The translations under genes were made by a program, and so were the position numbers. Below the pieces are notes generated by a model, which saw only the letters and a program-made list of their open reading frames with translations, was not told the DNA's origin and did not search any database. From the NCBI RefSeq assembly GCF_017355785.1, contig NZ_JAFEWE010000022.1, forward strand, positions 1 through 54,246: 54,246 bases of DNA, given 5' to 3'. This document shows positions 47,715 through 54,246 of this stretch, piece after piece (positions within the stretch are counted from its first letter, which is position 1; the number at the start of each line of letters is the position of its first letter). The DNA is from Desertivirga arenae (lineage in GTDB: Bacteria; Bacteroidota; Bacteroidia; Sphingobacteriales; Sphingobacteriaceae).

Positions 47715-48915
47715 ATGGCCACAATACCGTGGCTGTTAAAACAACTAGTCATGAGAAACCTGAGTAGGATAAGCCACTCTTTCAATCAACTGATCTTCGA
47801 TGCCGGCGAAGTCCTGAAAAACAAATTGCTGAGGGCAGACGGTACCGTTAAGTGGTATCGGTACCACTGGCGGCGAATGCACCTGTGTTTATCAAGCAAG
47901 GGTATCACCGAGTTTAACTCAAACATCGGCAGGCAATACCTGCTAGATCTGTTTGGCGAATTTGACTATGCTGCCCTTCCCAAGTGTGACAAAGATGTAG
48001 TGAAGATCATCAACGTGCTTTGCGAGTTTTACGATACCGGTACGCTGGTCAGTTACAAAGAGCGTATCGTGCTCGATGGCACCATTGGCAAACAGATGAA
48101 GCAATTCATCAGGCAACAGGAATCCTTGAGACTAAAGCCGTCGACCACCAAAGAACGTGAGCACTACCTGAGCAGGTTTTTGTTATACCTGAAAGACCGA
48201 AACATAAACGCAATGAGCGAGGTCAAAAAGGTCATTATTCTGGATTATCTCAAGACCCTGGACAGGCTTAAACCAAGTGTGACACACATGACATTACGCG
48301 CGATCCGCTGCTTTTTGAAGTATCTATTTGACCAAGGACTACTAAAGGTCGATTCGTCGACGTTCGTTCCCCGACACAAATACGTGAAGCAAGCACGTCT
48401 TCCATCGGTCTATAAAGTGGATGAAGTACAGCGAATGATCTCTGCGATCGATCGTTCAAGGCCACGGGGTAAACGTGACTATGCGATGGTCTTAATTGCT
48501 TCCAGGCTAGGTATGCGGGCATCTGATATCGCCGGGCTAAAGTTCGAAAACCTGTTATGGGAACAAAGCCTAATCTCGTATAATCAGTACAAAACAGGTC
48601 GGTTGCTTCAGTTGCGACTCCTTTCCGATGTTGGTGAGGCGATCATTGACTACCTGAAATATGCCAGGCCAGTTTCCAAAGAACCCTTTGTATTTTTGAC
48701 AGGCCGATCTCCGGTTGCACGAGTTTACAGCGGTTCGGTCACTCATGCTGTTCAGGAAGCGTTTAAGGCTTCCAGAAGTTCTTGGCCATGGAGATTCACG
48801 GTCAACGCGATATTATTTGCGTATAGACCTGACTTCCATGAAACAGTGCATGTTAGATGCGCCACCTGTACCCGCTGCCTTTTACGAACAGAAAGGAGGC
48901 CACTTTTATGCGTAA
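47715..48915 (+). pseudogene. First RIT tyrosine recombinase (RitA-like), frameshifted and missing the HxxR box
   Basis: The N-terminal core-binding domain and the first catalytic Arg (LGMRASDIAGL) are intact up to EAFKAS at residue 353. The true frame then resumes one base off as PEVLGHGDSRSTRYYLRID, which carries the GH motif and the catalytic Tyr, and ends at 48915. The segment with the HALRHS box (about 30-40 residues by comparison with the next two genes) is absent. A deletion with frameshift near 48771-48773 is the simplest reading. Start is ATG 47715 or ATG 47751. Left uncorrected, the frame runs on to 49010 with a junk tail. Confidence 0.85.
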
Positions 48916-49879
48916 GCAATTCGCGGGTATCTACGCGCCATATCTGGAGCGATACCTGGCCGACAAACGGCAACTTGGCTTTAAACAAGAAACGGAAGAG
49001 GCCATTCTAGGCATTTTCGACCGCTTCACGATGGATCGCGGCGAAATGCATGTGGGCATAACTGCCGACCTTTCACAAGCCTGGTTAAAAGCAAGCGCCG
49101 ACTTATCCGGTTCCTACCATTACCACCGGGCAGTACTGATCAACCAGCTGGCGGCATTCTTAAATGAACAAGGTATCCCTTCTTACATCGCACGACTGCC
49201 GGTATGCAAAGATGACTTTGCGCCGCATATTTACACGCAGGCCGAATTAAAGAAGCTCTTTGATGCTGCCGACAGTTATCGAATCGATAAAGGTACCCGA
49301 CAATGCATGTTCGCAATGCCGGCCCTATTGCGGTTGATGTATGCAACCGGCTTAAGAGGAGGCGAAGCATTAGCTTTAACTGTAAAGGATGTTAACCTGG
49401 AAGACCAGTATCTCATTGTACGTGACAGCAAGAATGGTCAGGAACGGGCGGTCCCCTTTTCAGATTCAATGGCGGTGGTGCTAAAGCAATATGCTTTTTA
49501 CAGAGACAAGTTACCAGCCAGCCTCATCAAGGACGACCGCTTTTTCCTAGCTCCTGATGGACGAAAGATCAGACGAGCAATGATCAGCAAATGGTTTGGC
49601 CGGTTATTATCTGTTGCAGGGATCAGCGCAGGCCGAGGTGTTACGCCGCATGCGCTACGACATAGCTTTAGTGTTCACTCATTGGCGATGATGGCCGAAA
49701 GAGGAACAGATATCTATTGTTCCCTGCCTATCCTGGCTACCTATCTTGGGCATAAAGCAATTGAGTCTACCAATCATTACGTCAGGCTCGTATCATCCAT
49801 GTACCCCGACTTGCTAAAGGACGTCGACAAGATCTGTATCAATGTTTTCCCTAATTCCACTGGCTATGAAACCCACTGA
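48908..49879 (+). CDS. Second RIT tyrosine recombinase (RitB-like)
   Basis: This 323-residue tyrosine recombinase is intact. It has an N-terminal SAM-like domain (YLERYLADKRQLGF), the first Arg in ATGLRGGEALAL, the HALRHSFSVHSL box, YLGHKAIEST and the nucleophile in NHYVRL. The start at 48908 is set by a strong Shine-Dalgarno (AAAGGAGG at 48892-48899), unusual for this genome, and overlaps the first gene's true stop (ATGCGTAA). A longer open frame from 48857 is not preferred. It overlaps the third gene by 14 nt. Confidence 0.9.
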   Translation: MRKQFAGIYAPYLERYLADKRQLGFKQETEEAILGIFDRFTMDRGEMHVGITADLSQAWLKASADLSGSYHYHRAVLINQLAAFLNEQGIPSYIARLPVCKDDFAPHIYTQAELKKLFDAADSYRIDKGTRQCMFAMPALLRLMYATGLRGGEALALTVKDVNLEDQYLIVRDSKNGQERAVPFSDSMAVVLKQYAFYRDKLPASLIKDDRFFLAPDGRKIRRAMISKWFGRLLSVAGISAGRGVTPHALRHSFSVHSLAMMAERGTDIYCSLPILATYLGHKAIESTNHYVRLVSSMYPDLLKDVDKICINVFPNSTGYETH

Positions 49880-50876
49880 CTTTTCGAAATACCTGTCAGG
49901 GTTTCTGACCGGGTACCTGGCTCACGAGCGTGGCGCCAGCAAGAACACGATCTGCGCTTACCGGGATACTTTCGTGCTATTCATCGGCTACATGACAACA
50001 CAAGGGACACCGGTAAACCGGCTTACCCTGGAAGCCATCAGCCAAAGTGCTGTAATAGGTTTCCTTGACTGGTTACAAGCAGAACGCAACAATGGCAATG
50101 CGACCAGGAATGCCAGGTTAGCTGCAATACATGCTTTTTTTAGTTATATCCAGTATCAGCAACCTGAGCATTTGTATGAATGCCAAAAGATATTGTCTAT
50201 ACCGATGAAGCGTAAAGCAACTGTTCCGATGAATTACCTAACAATCGAAGGGATAAGGGCACTGCTAAAGCAACATGATATACGCACCGTTAAAGGCAGA
50301 CGGGACCTGGCTTTGCTGTCTCTAATGTACGATACCGGGGCACGGGTGCAAGAGATCATTGATCTTAAACCAGCCAGTTTGAGGCTCGATGTATTGAACA
50401 CGATCCGGATCGCGGGGAAAGGCAATAAGACACGCATTGTCCCCATGCTGGAAGACCAAGTCAAATTACTAAAGCCTTACATCGCCGAACACGGGCTTGA
50501 CCAAGGTGCTAATAATGAACATCCTTTGTTCTTCAACAGCCGTGGAGAGAAACTCACCCGAGCTGGCGTGAATCATATCCTGCTTAAATATGCAGATATG
50601 GCCAGGAGCGCAAGGGAGGCTAATTTGCCTGATAAGATCAGTTGCCATGTGCTGAGGCATTCCAAAGCTATGCACTTGTTACAGGCCGGTGTGAATCTAG
50701 TATATATCCGTGATATACTCGGGCATGTATCTGTTCAAACCACAGAGGTTTACGCACGGGCAGATTCCCGAGCTAAGCGCGAAGCGATAGAGAAAGCCTA
50801 CACGTCGGTGGCCCCACATAAAGAACCCGTTTGGCTGTCAAATGATAACCTGTTGGATTGGCTTAAACACTTTTGA
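49866..50876 (+). CDS. Third RIT tyrosine recombinase (RitC-like)
   Basis: This 336-residue tyrosine recombinase is intact, with a SAM-like N-terminal domain (GYLAHERGASKNTICAYRDT), the first Arg in DTGARVQEIIDL, a Lys in GKGNKTRIVPM, the HVLRHSKAMHLL box, ILGHVSVQTTE and the nucleophile Tyr in VYARAD. The ATG at 49866 (MKPTDFSKYL) is chosen over 49842 because it gives a family-like N-terminus and only a short overlap with the second gene. The catalytic set RKHRHY is complete, so this protein could act at the element ends. Confidence 0.92.
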   Translation: MKPTDFSKYLSGFLTGYLAHERGASKNTICAYRDTFVLFIGYMTTQGTPVNRLTLEAISQSAVIGFLDWLQAERNNGNATRNARLAAIHAFFSYIQYQQPEHLYECQKILSIPMKRKATVPMNYLTIEGIRALLKQHDIRTVKGRRDLALLSLMYDTGARVQEIIDLKPASLRLDVLNTIRIAGKGNKTRIVPMLEDQVKLLKPYIAEHGLDQGANNEHPLFFNSRGEKLTRAGVNHILLKYADMARSAREANLPDKISCHVLRHSKAMHLLQAGVNLVYIRDILGHVSVQTTEVYARADSRAKREAIEKAYTSVAPHKEPVWLSNDNLLDWLKHF

Positions 50877-50908
50877 TATGATGATTATAAATAAAACACC
50901 ACCAGTTA

Positions 50909-50919
50909 TTATGCAAAGT
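50909..50919 (+). repeat. Arm-like 11-bp site, right end (TTATGCAAAGT)
   Basis: Identical to the inner end of the left inverted repeat (47636-47646). It pairs with the inverted copy at 50973-50983 inside the right inverted repeat. Confidence 0.6.
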
Positions 50920-50972
50920 AGACCACCATGAAAAGGTTGACTGCAGTAAATGCGCGCGAAATATCACGCTGC

Positions 50973-51006
50973 ACTTTGCATAATCATTAGCTTGTCATAA
51001 CCTAAA
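50973..51006 (+). repeat. Right 34-bp inverted repeat of the RIT-type element
   Basis: Begins ACTTTGCATAA and ends TTAGCTTGTCATAACCTAAA. It is the inverted partner of 47613-47646 with two mismatches. Its last six bases CCTAAA are the right copy of the crossover-like repeat and also belong to the tnpC coding sequence. Confidence 0.88.
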
Positions 51007-52277
51007 GCAATGGGACGGATAGCATTCTCAATGGCATTGTTATCGATATGAAGACTACCATCCTGCAGATACACGCTTAACTTATCCCAGCGTTCCATCG
51101 CATACCGCATTGCCTTTCCGATCTGGCTTTTAGGTAAGGTATTTTTAACCTCAGCAAAGATCCATTTACCCAGTTCATTCAGTACCGGAAGGGAGTCGTC
51201 CAGGCGCAGGTGTTTGGTTTGCTCTGCATCAAGTTGTTCTTCTTTTGCTTTACGTTCTACTACATAAAGCTGTTGAATAAGCGACAAGGCTTTAGTAGCT
51301 CTAATCTTATCATTATCCAAAGCTCGTTCAAACTCTCTTCGGGCATGTGCCCAACAGGCTACTGGCGTTACTTCTGTACGCTGACCTATCTTTTCGTACA
51401 CGCCATAGCCATCACTTTGCAAGTAGCCTCTAAAATGAGCCAGCATATCTTTGGTAGCCAGAGCACCACGAGTGGGTGGATAGTCCATCAATACCATTCC
51501 GTTTAAAGGAGAATGATACACCCAGTACCAGCCCATATGGGCAGCACCTTTCTTATCACTTTCCAGCACCTTAATGCTGGTCTCATCTACCTGTAAATAA
51601 CCCTTGGCTTTGATATCAAACCTGAGCTGCTGGTAAAGAGGATCGAGTCTTTCCAGAGCTTGTTTTACCCATCCTTCGATCGTAGAAGAGGCAATGGGAA
51701 TATTCTCCCTTGCAAACCGTTGTTTCTGCCGGTACAATGGGAGGTGATTCATATATTTATCGGTCAGGATCATCGAGAGTAAACCTGCTCCCGGTATACC
51801 TTTGTCAATCACTCGTTCGGGAAGCTCTCCAGTCTTAACACCTTCGCCATTTTTACCTGCATACTTATAGCGGATATAACGACGGATAAAGAAACGTGCA
51901 GGCTCACACTCCAGTTCTTCAGTTACTTCTTTGCCGATACATACCATTTCTGTTAGGTCTCCCTCTGGGTAGATCTCAACTTCTTCAACTGGAAGATGCG
52001 CAGGTAAAGCTGCACGACCTTTATGAGCGGATTGCTTTTTACGGGTATAGCTGATCTGTTCTTTTATTTCCTCCTGCTGCTGTACTTCTTCCTCGGCTGG
52101 AGTTTCAAATGGTAAAACACCTTGAGCCGGATCGCCTTCAAAGCGTTCGCGCTTTTGGCCGAATTGAAGGCGTTTAAGAAGATCAACCTGATGTTTTAAG
52201 TGAGCGTTTTCTTCCTCACGAGCATGGATAATAGCAATTAATTGCTCTTTTGAGAGATTTTCCAGTGCCGTATCCAT
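51001..52277 (-). pseudogene. tnpC: IS66 transposase TnpC, main part, interrupted at its 3' end
   Basis: The DDE transposase has a helical N-terminus (LSKEQLIAIIHAREEENAHLK), a linker, the zinc-ribbon-like and catalytic core with Asp in QVDETSIKVLE, Asp in LQSDGYGVYE, CWAHARREF and Glu in HIDNNAIENAIRPIALG. The open frame continues to 50964 only by running into the RIT inverted repeat and adding a foreign tail (YDKLMIMQSAA). The real C-terminus is at 47385-47586. Joined, 1277 plus 202 nt give 492 residues, normal for IS66. Confidence 0.92.
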
Positions 52278-52326
52278 GGCATGAAATTACTCAAAAAACC
52301 GCTTTTAAACAAGAAAAAAGGCACTT

Positions 52327-52654
52327 TTATATCTGATAACGGCGCAATTGTCTGCTCTTTTGCACCTGTATCCCTTCAATCATCAGCACCAGGTCTGCCC
52401 AGCTTAACTCCTGTCTTTTAGGTAATGGAAAGCTGCCTTGTTCCAGGCGTTTGTAGTATAATACAAAGCCTCCGTGTTCCCAATGCAGTAGCTTGATATG
52501 TACGCTGACGATTTAAAAAAACGAATACATCTCCGCTGGTAGCATTTCTGTTCAGTTCAGAAATCACCAAACCGCATAAACCGTCGAACGATTTCCGCAT
52601 ATCGCAGTAACCCTGGTATAGGAAATAACGATGAGTGGAGTTAAGACTGAACAT
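52327..52654 (-). pseudogene. tnpB: IS66 accessory protein TnpB, frameshifted
   Basis: The first 48 or so residues (FSLNSTHRYFLYQGYCDMRK, SFDGLCGLV, SGDVFVFLNRQRTY) are typical IS66 TnpB. Near 52497-52503 the frame shifts: the family continuation IKLLHWEHGGFVLYYKRLEQ is found one base along, and ends at 52327 after ...WADLVLMIEGI. A net +1 or -2 change explains it. Its ATG overlaps the tnpA stop (TAATG). Confidence 0.85.
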
Positions 52655-52926
52655 TAACCAAGGCTGATCAGCTGTGAGATTGTTTTTAAATCAGTTGAGG
52701 ATACTTTTATCCGAACGCCATTGGGGTAAATTAGTTCAATAGAAGAAGATACACTGGCCTAGGGCTTTATTGGAACAAAACCTTTCTGACTGCTTTGGTT
52801 AATACGAGTAATCCAGTAACTAAAAGTACTTTCTGTTATTCCCTGTTGCTGGCAATAGTCCTTTTTCTTCAACCCGCTTTCTCGCCACCTTCTTACTTCA
52901 GCCTCCATTTCTTCTCTTGATTTCAT
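52654..52926 (-). pseudogene. tnpA: IS66 TnpA with a premature amber codon
   Basis: The minus strand from the ATG at 52924-52926 encodes KSREEMEAEVRRWRESGLKK and SYWITRINQSSQ, an IS66 TnpA (helix-turn-helix) pattern. Codon 56 is TAG (52759-52761). The frame then stays open for 34 more codons (SSIELIYPNGVRIKVSSTDL...) to a TAA at 52654-52656. This is a simple nonsense mutation in an otherwise well-preserved 90-residue gene. Confidence 0.82.
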
Positions 52927-52997
52927 TGCTTTCTATTTTTTTAGCAAAAGAAATCATCGAGATCAGTTCAAGCAATATGGGTTGGTCAGGTGCTTAC

Positions 52998-53004
52998 GGT
53001 AGAT
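52998..53004. repeat. Right target-site repeat of the IS66 element (GGTAGAT)
   Basis: Directly outside the right inverted repeat and identical to 47353-47359. Confidence 0.7.
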
Positions 53005-53017
53005 ATTGCTTCTTTTC

Positions 53018-53884
53018 TTATCCTCTTTCTGCCTCTAATCTCTCAATACATATTCTCAAACTATCTCTCCAGTATGGAATTTCAATTCCAAAGGCATTCT
53101 TGATCTTCGACTTATCCATCACCGAGAAAGCCGGGCGAACAGCTTTAGTAGGATATTCGGAAGTTTTTAAAGGGAGTGCCTTTACTTCAACTTCACCTAG
53201 ATCAAATATGGCTTTTGCAAAATCAAACCAGGACGTCACTCCTTCATTGCTGTAATGATAGGTACCAAACTGCTGATTATCATTAGCGATGATATGTAAA
53301 ATAACGGTAGCCAGATCAATGGCATAAGTAGGCGTTCCGATCTGGTCTACGATAATTCCTAACTGATCTCTTTCTTTGCCTAAACGGAGCATCGTTTTTA
53401 CAAAGTTATTGCCGAATTCAGAATATAACCAACTGGTACGTAGGATGTAGTGTTTTTTAGTGTGCTCTGGAATTACCAGCTCTCCTTCAAGTTTAGTTAC
53501 ACCGTAAACGTTGATAGGCTCTGCTTTATCTTCTTCAGTTAAAAGAGCAGGAACATTTCCACCAAAAACGAAATCGGTAGATACATGGATCAAAGTGGTA
53601 TGATAATCAGCACAAAGTTTTGCCAGATTCGCAGCTCCGTCTTTGTTCACTTTACGGGCAATTTCTACTTCATCTTCCGCCTTGTCTACCGCAGTATAAG
53701 CCGCGCAATTGATGCAGTACGCAGGTTTATGAGTGTCGAATGTTTTTTGAAGGACTTCAGGGTTTAAAATATCAGCGTCTTCTTCCGAAAGGAAAACGAT
53801 GTCTGTAAATCCTTTTTCTTTTGCAACTAGCTGAAGGCATGAACCTAATTGTCCTGTACCTCCAAATACAATAGTTTTACTCAT
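53018..53884 (-). CDS. rmlD: dTDP-4-dehydrorhamnose reductase
   Basis: RmlD reduces dTDP-4-keto-L-rhamnose to dTDP-L-rhamnose. The 288-residue extended SDR shows VFGGTGQLGSCLQ (Rossmann motif), CINCAAYTAVDKAEDE, STDFVFGG and YGVTKLEGE (YxxxK), with the ILRTSWLYSEFGNNFVKTML segment, all characteristic. The stop lies 21 nt from the IS66 end, so the IS could affect the 3' end of its transcript. It pairs functionally with rmlA at 35066-35938; rmlB and rmlC must lie outside. Confidence 0.95.
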   Translation of the reverse strand: MSKTIVFGGTGQLGSCLQLVAKEKGFTDIVFLSEEDADILNPEVLQKTFDTHKPAYCINCAAYTAVDKAEDEVEIARKVNKDGAANLAKLCADYHTTLIHVSTDFVFGGNVPALLTEEDKAEPINVYGVTKLEGELVIPEHTKKHYILRTSWLYSEFGNNFVKTMLRLGKERDQLGIIVDQIGTPTYAIDLATVILHIIANDNQQFGTYHYSNEGVTSWFDFAKAIFDLGEVEVKALPLKTSEYPTKAVRPAFSVMDKSKIKNAFGIEIPYWRDSLRICIERLEAERG

Positions 53885-54003
53885 TAATGGATAAGATGAT
53901 CAGTAATTAAAGTGTAAAAATAGCTTTTTTTATTGAATGCTGGTCCTTGGGTTATTGTATAGCTTATTTAGAAGTAGCAAATCTGACACTTTCTACCCCC
54001 TTT

Positions 54004-54086
54004 CTTCAGTTCTCGCTCATACCTTGTTTACCCTTTCTTCAGCTAAACAGGCCGGAAACGGGGTATGACCTGAACAAGAACTGAAG
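54004..54086. repeat. Interrupted inverted repeat upstream of rmlD
   Basis: CTTCAGTTCT (54004-54013) pairs with AGAACTGAAG (54077-54086), and TCATACC (54017-54023) pairs with GGTATGA (54062-54068). This gives 17 bp in two blocks, separated by 3 nt on the left and 8 nt on the right. The enclosed part has further small complementarity (GTTT with AAAC). Confidence 0.6.
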
Positions 54087-54110
54087 AAGTACTGAACAAG
54101 AGCTGAACAA
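54067..54110. repeat. Four 11-bp tandem repeats
   Basis: The period-11 units are GACCTGAACAA, GAACTGAAGAA, GTACTGAACAA and GAGCTGAACAA, sharing the frame GNNCTGAASAA. The array overlaps the right arm of the inverted repeat. Confidence 0.75.
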
Positions 54111-54246
54111 ATGGTTCGCTGTCTAGTCCTAGTATAGCTTTACACTCGTCCTGGATTAATTTGACATCGTCCTGAATAGGACTTAACATATCCTGATTAA
54201 GGATTACATTTTATTTAGCTCGAATATAGCAATTGTTCTTGCTGAA

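Larger units (their letters stand above)
47587..51000 (+). mobile_element. RIT-type element (three tandem tyrosine recombinases) inside the IS66 transposase gene
   Basis: A 3414-bp unit carries three overlapping same-strand tyrosine recombinase genes, the layout called Recombinase-In-Trio. It is bounded by CCTAAA at 47587-47592 and 51001-51006 and holds 34-bp imperfect inverted repeats near both ends. Excising one unit joins tnpC in frame to exactly 493 codons including the stop. The first recombinase is damaged, so the copy may be immobile. Base composition is clearly more GC-rich than the polysaccharide cluster beside it. Confidence 0.88.
47360..52997 (-). mobile_element. IS66-family insertion sequence, decayed and interrupted by a RIT-type element
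   Basis: The ends are related inverted repeats: GTATCCGCCCGACCAACC at the left and, inward from the right, GTAAGCACCTGACCAACC (14 of 18 identical). They are flanked by GGTAGAT repeats. Inside, on the minus strand, are tnpA, tnpB and tnpC in the usual IS66 order. Removing the 3414-bp insert leaves about 2224 bp, a normal IS66 size. tnpA has an amber codon, tnpB a frameshift and tnpC the insert, so the element cannot move by itself. It sits in the gap between the epimerase gene and rmlD and breaks neither. Confidence 0.9.
53885..54246. other. Upstream region of rmlD, no gene visible
   Basis: The 362 bases to the window edge contain no convincing ORF. They hold a large interrupted inverted repeat (54004-54086) and a short tandem repeat (54067-54110), described separately. 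A weak -7-like TATTTTTA on the minus strand lies near 53916-53923. Confidence 0.5.

Noticed and set aside
48774-49010. Long tail of the first recombinase frame (RSSWPWRFTVNAILF onward)
   Set aside because: It overlaps the second recombinase out of frame and lacks family motifs; the other frame carries GHGDSRSTRYYLR.
50964-51000. C-terminal YDKLMIMQSAA of the IS66 transposase frame
   Set aside because: These codons are the RIT inverted repeat read in frame; the true C-terminus is at 47385-47586.
54067-54110. CRISPR-like array
   Set aside because: Units are 11 bp and directly adjacent with no spacers; no cas genes are present.
1-54246. tRNA, rRNA or a replication origin
   Set aside because: No cloverleaf-like or rRNA-like sequence and no iteron or DnaA-box cluster was recognised by eye; this is not a computed exclusion.

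Overview
The window looks like a chromosomal segment from a Bacteroidota bacterium, most likely of the Sphingobacteriales (Pedobacter-like). The evidence is a full-length SprA type 9 secretion/gliding translocon gene, a RemB/Wzi-like outer-membrane barrel, Bacteroidota-type promoters (TAnnTTTG, one with a matching upstream TTTG), weak Shine-Dalgarno signals, and several TTG or GTG starts. No rRNA, tRNA or CRISPR was seen.

Layout. (1) 1-18640 is housekeeping: the tail of a probable transketolase, an Ldh2-family dehydrogenase, a secreted GH43-like glycosidase, a sodium/sugar symporter, malic enzyme (MaeB), RuvA, SprA, GcvH, a VanZ-like protein, a 40-residue lipoprotein absent from simple ORF lists, FeoA, FeoB and a SprT-like protein. 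(2) 18637-35938 is mostly minus strand and forms one arm of a surface-polysaccharide locus: two glycosyltransferases, an oxidoreductase/aminotransferase pair, the RemB/Wzi-like barrel, a CapD/WbpM-type dehydratase, a WecA/WbpL-type initiating transferase, Wzz-like and Wza-like export proteins, then Gmd and RmlA. A plus-strand lipoprotein with an NHL propeller sits inside it. (3) 35939-36966 is about 1 kb without a gene, with a candidate promoter and a possible transposon scar. (4) 36967-47277 is an AT-rich plus-strand cluster: Wzx flippase, acetyltransferase, GT11-type fucosyltransferase, five more glycosyltransferases or similar, an EpsG/Wzy-type polymerase split at an 11-G tract, and a sugar epimerase/reductase. 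(5) 47360-52997 is a decayed IS66 element. Its transposase gene is interrupted by a 3.4-kb RIT-type element (three tandem tyrosine recombinases). (6) 53018-53884 is RmlD, followed by a structured, repeat-containing intergenic tail.

How it works together (inference). CapD/WbpM-type dehydratase, the epimerase/reductase and the WbpL-type transferase would start a 6-deoxy-HexNAc-based repeat unit on undecaprenyl phosphate. The glycosyltransferases extend it using dTDP-rhamnose (RmlA/RmlD) and a GDP-deoxyhexose (Gmd, with the GT11). Wzx flips it, the EpsG-like protein polymerises it, and Wzz/Wza control length and export.

Most notable observations: the G(11) tract that puts the polymerase out of frame and could be a phase-variation switch; and the RIT element whose exact removal restores a 492-codon IS66 transposase frame. 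The RIT ends show a 6-bp CCTAAA repeat, 34-bp inverted repeats and four 11-bp arm-like sites, and its first recombinase has lost its HxxR box.
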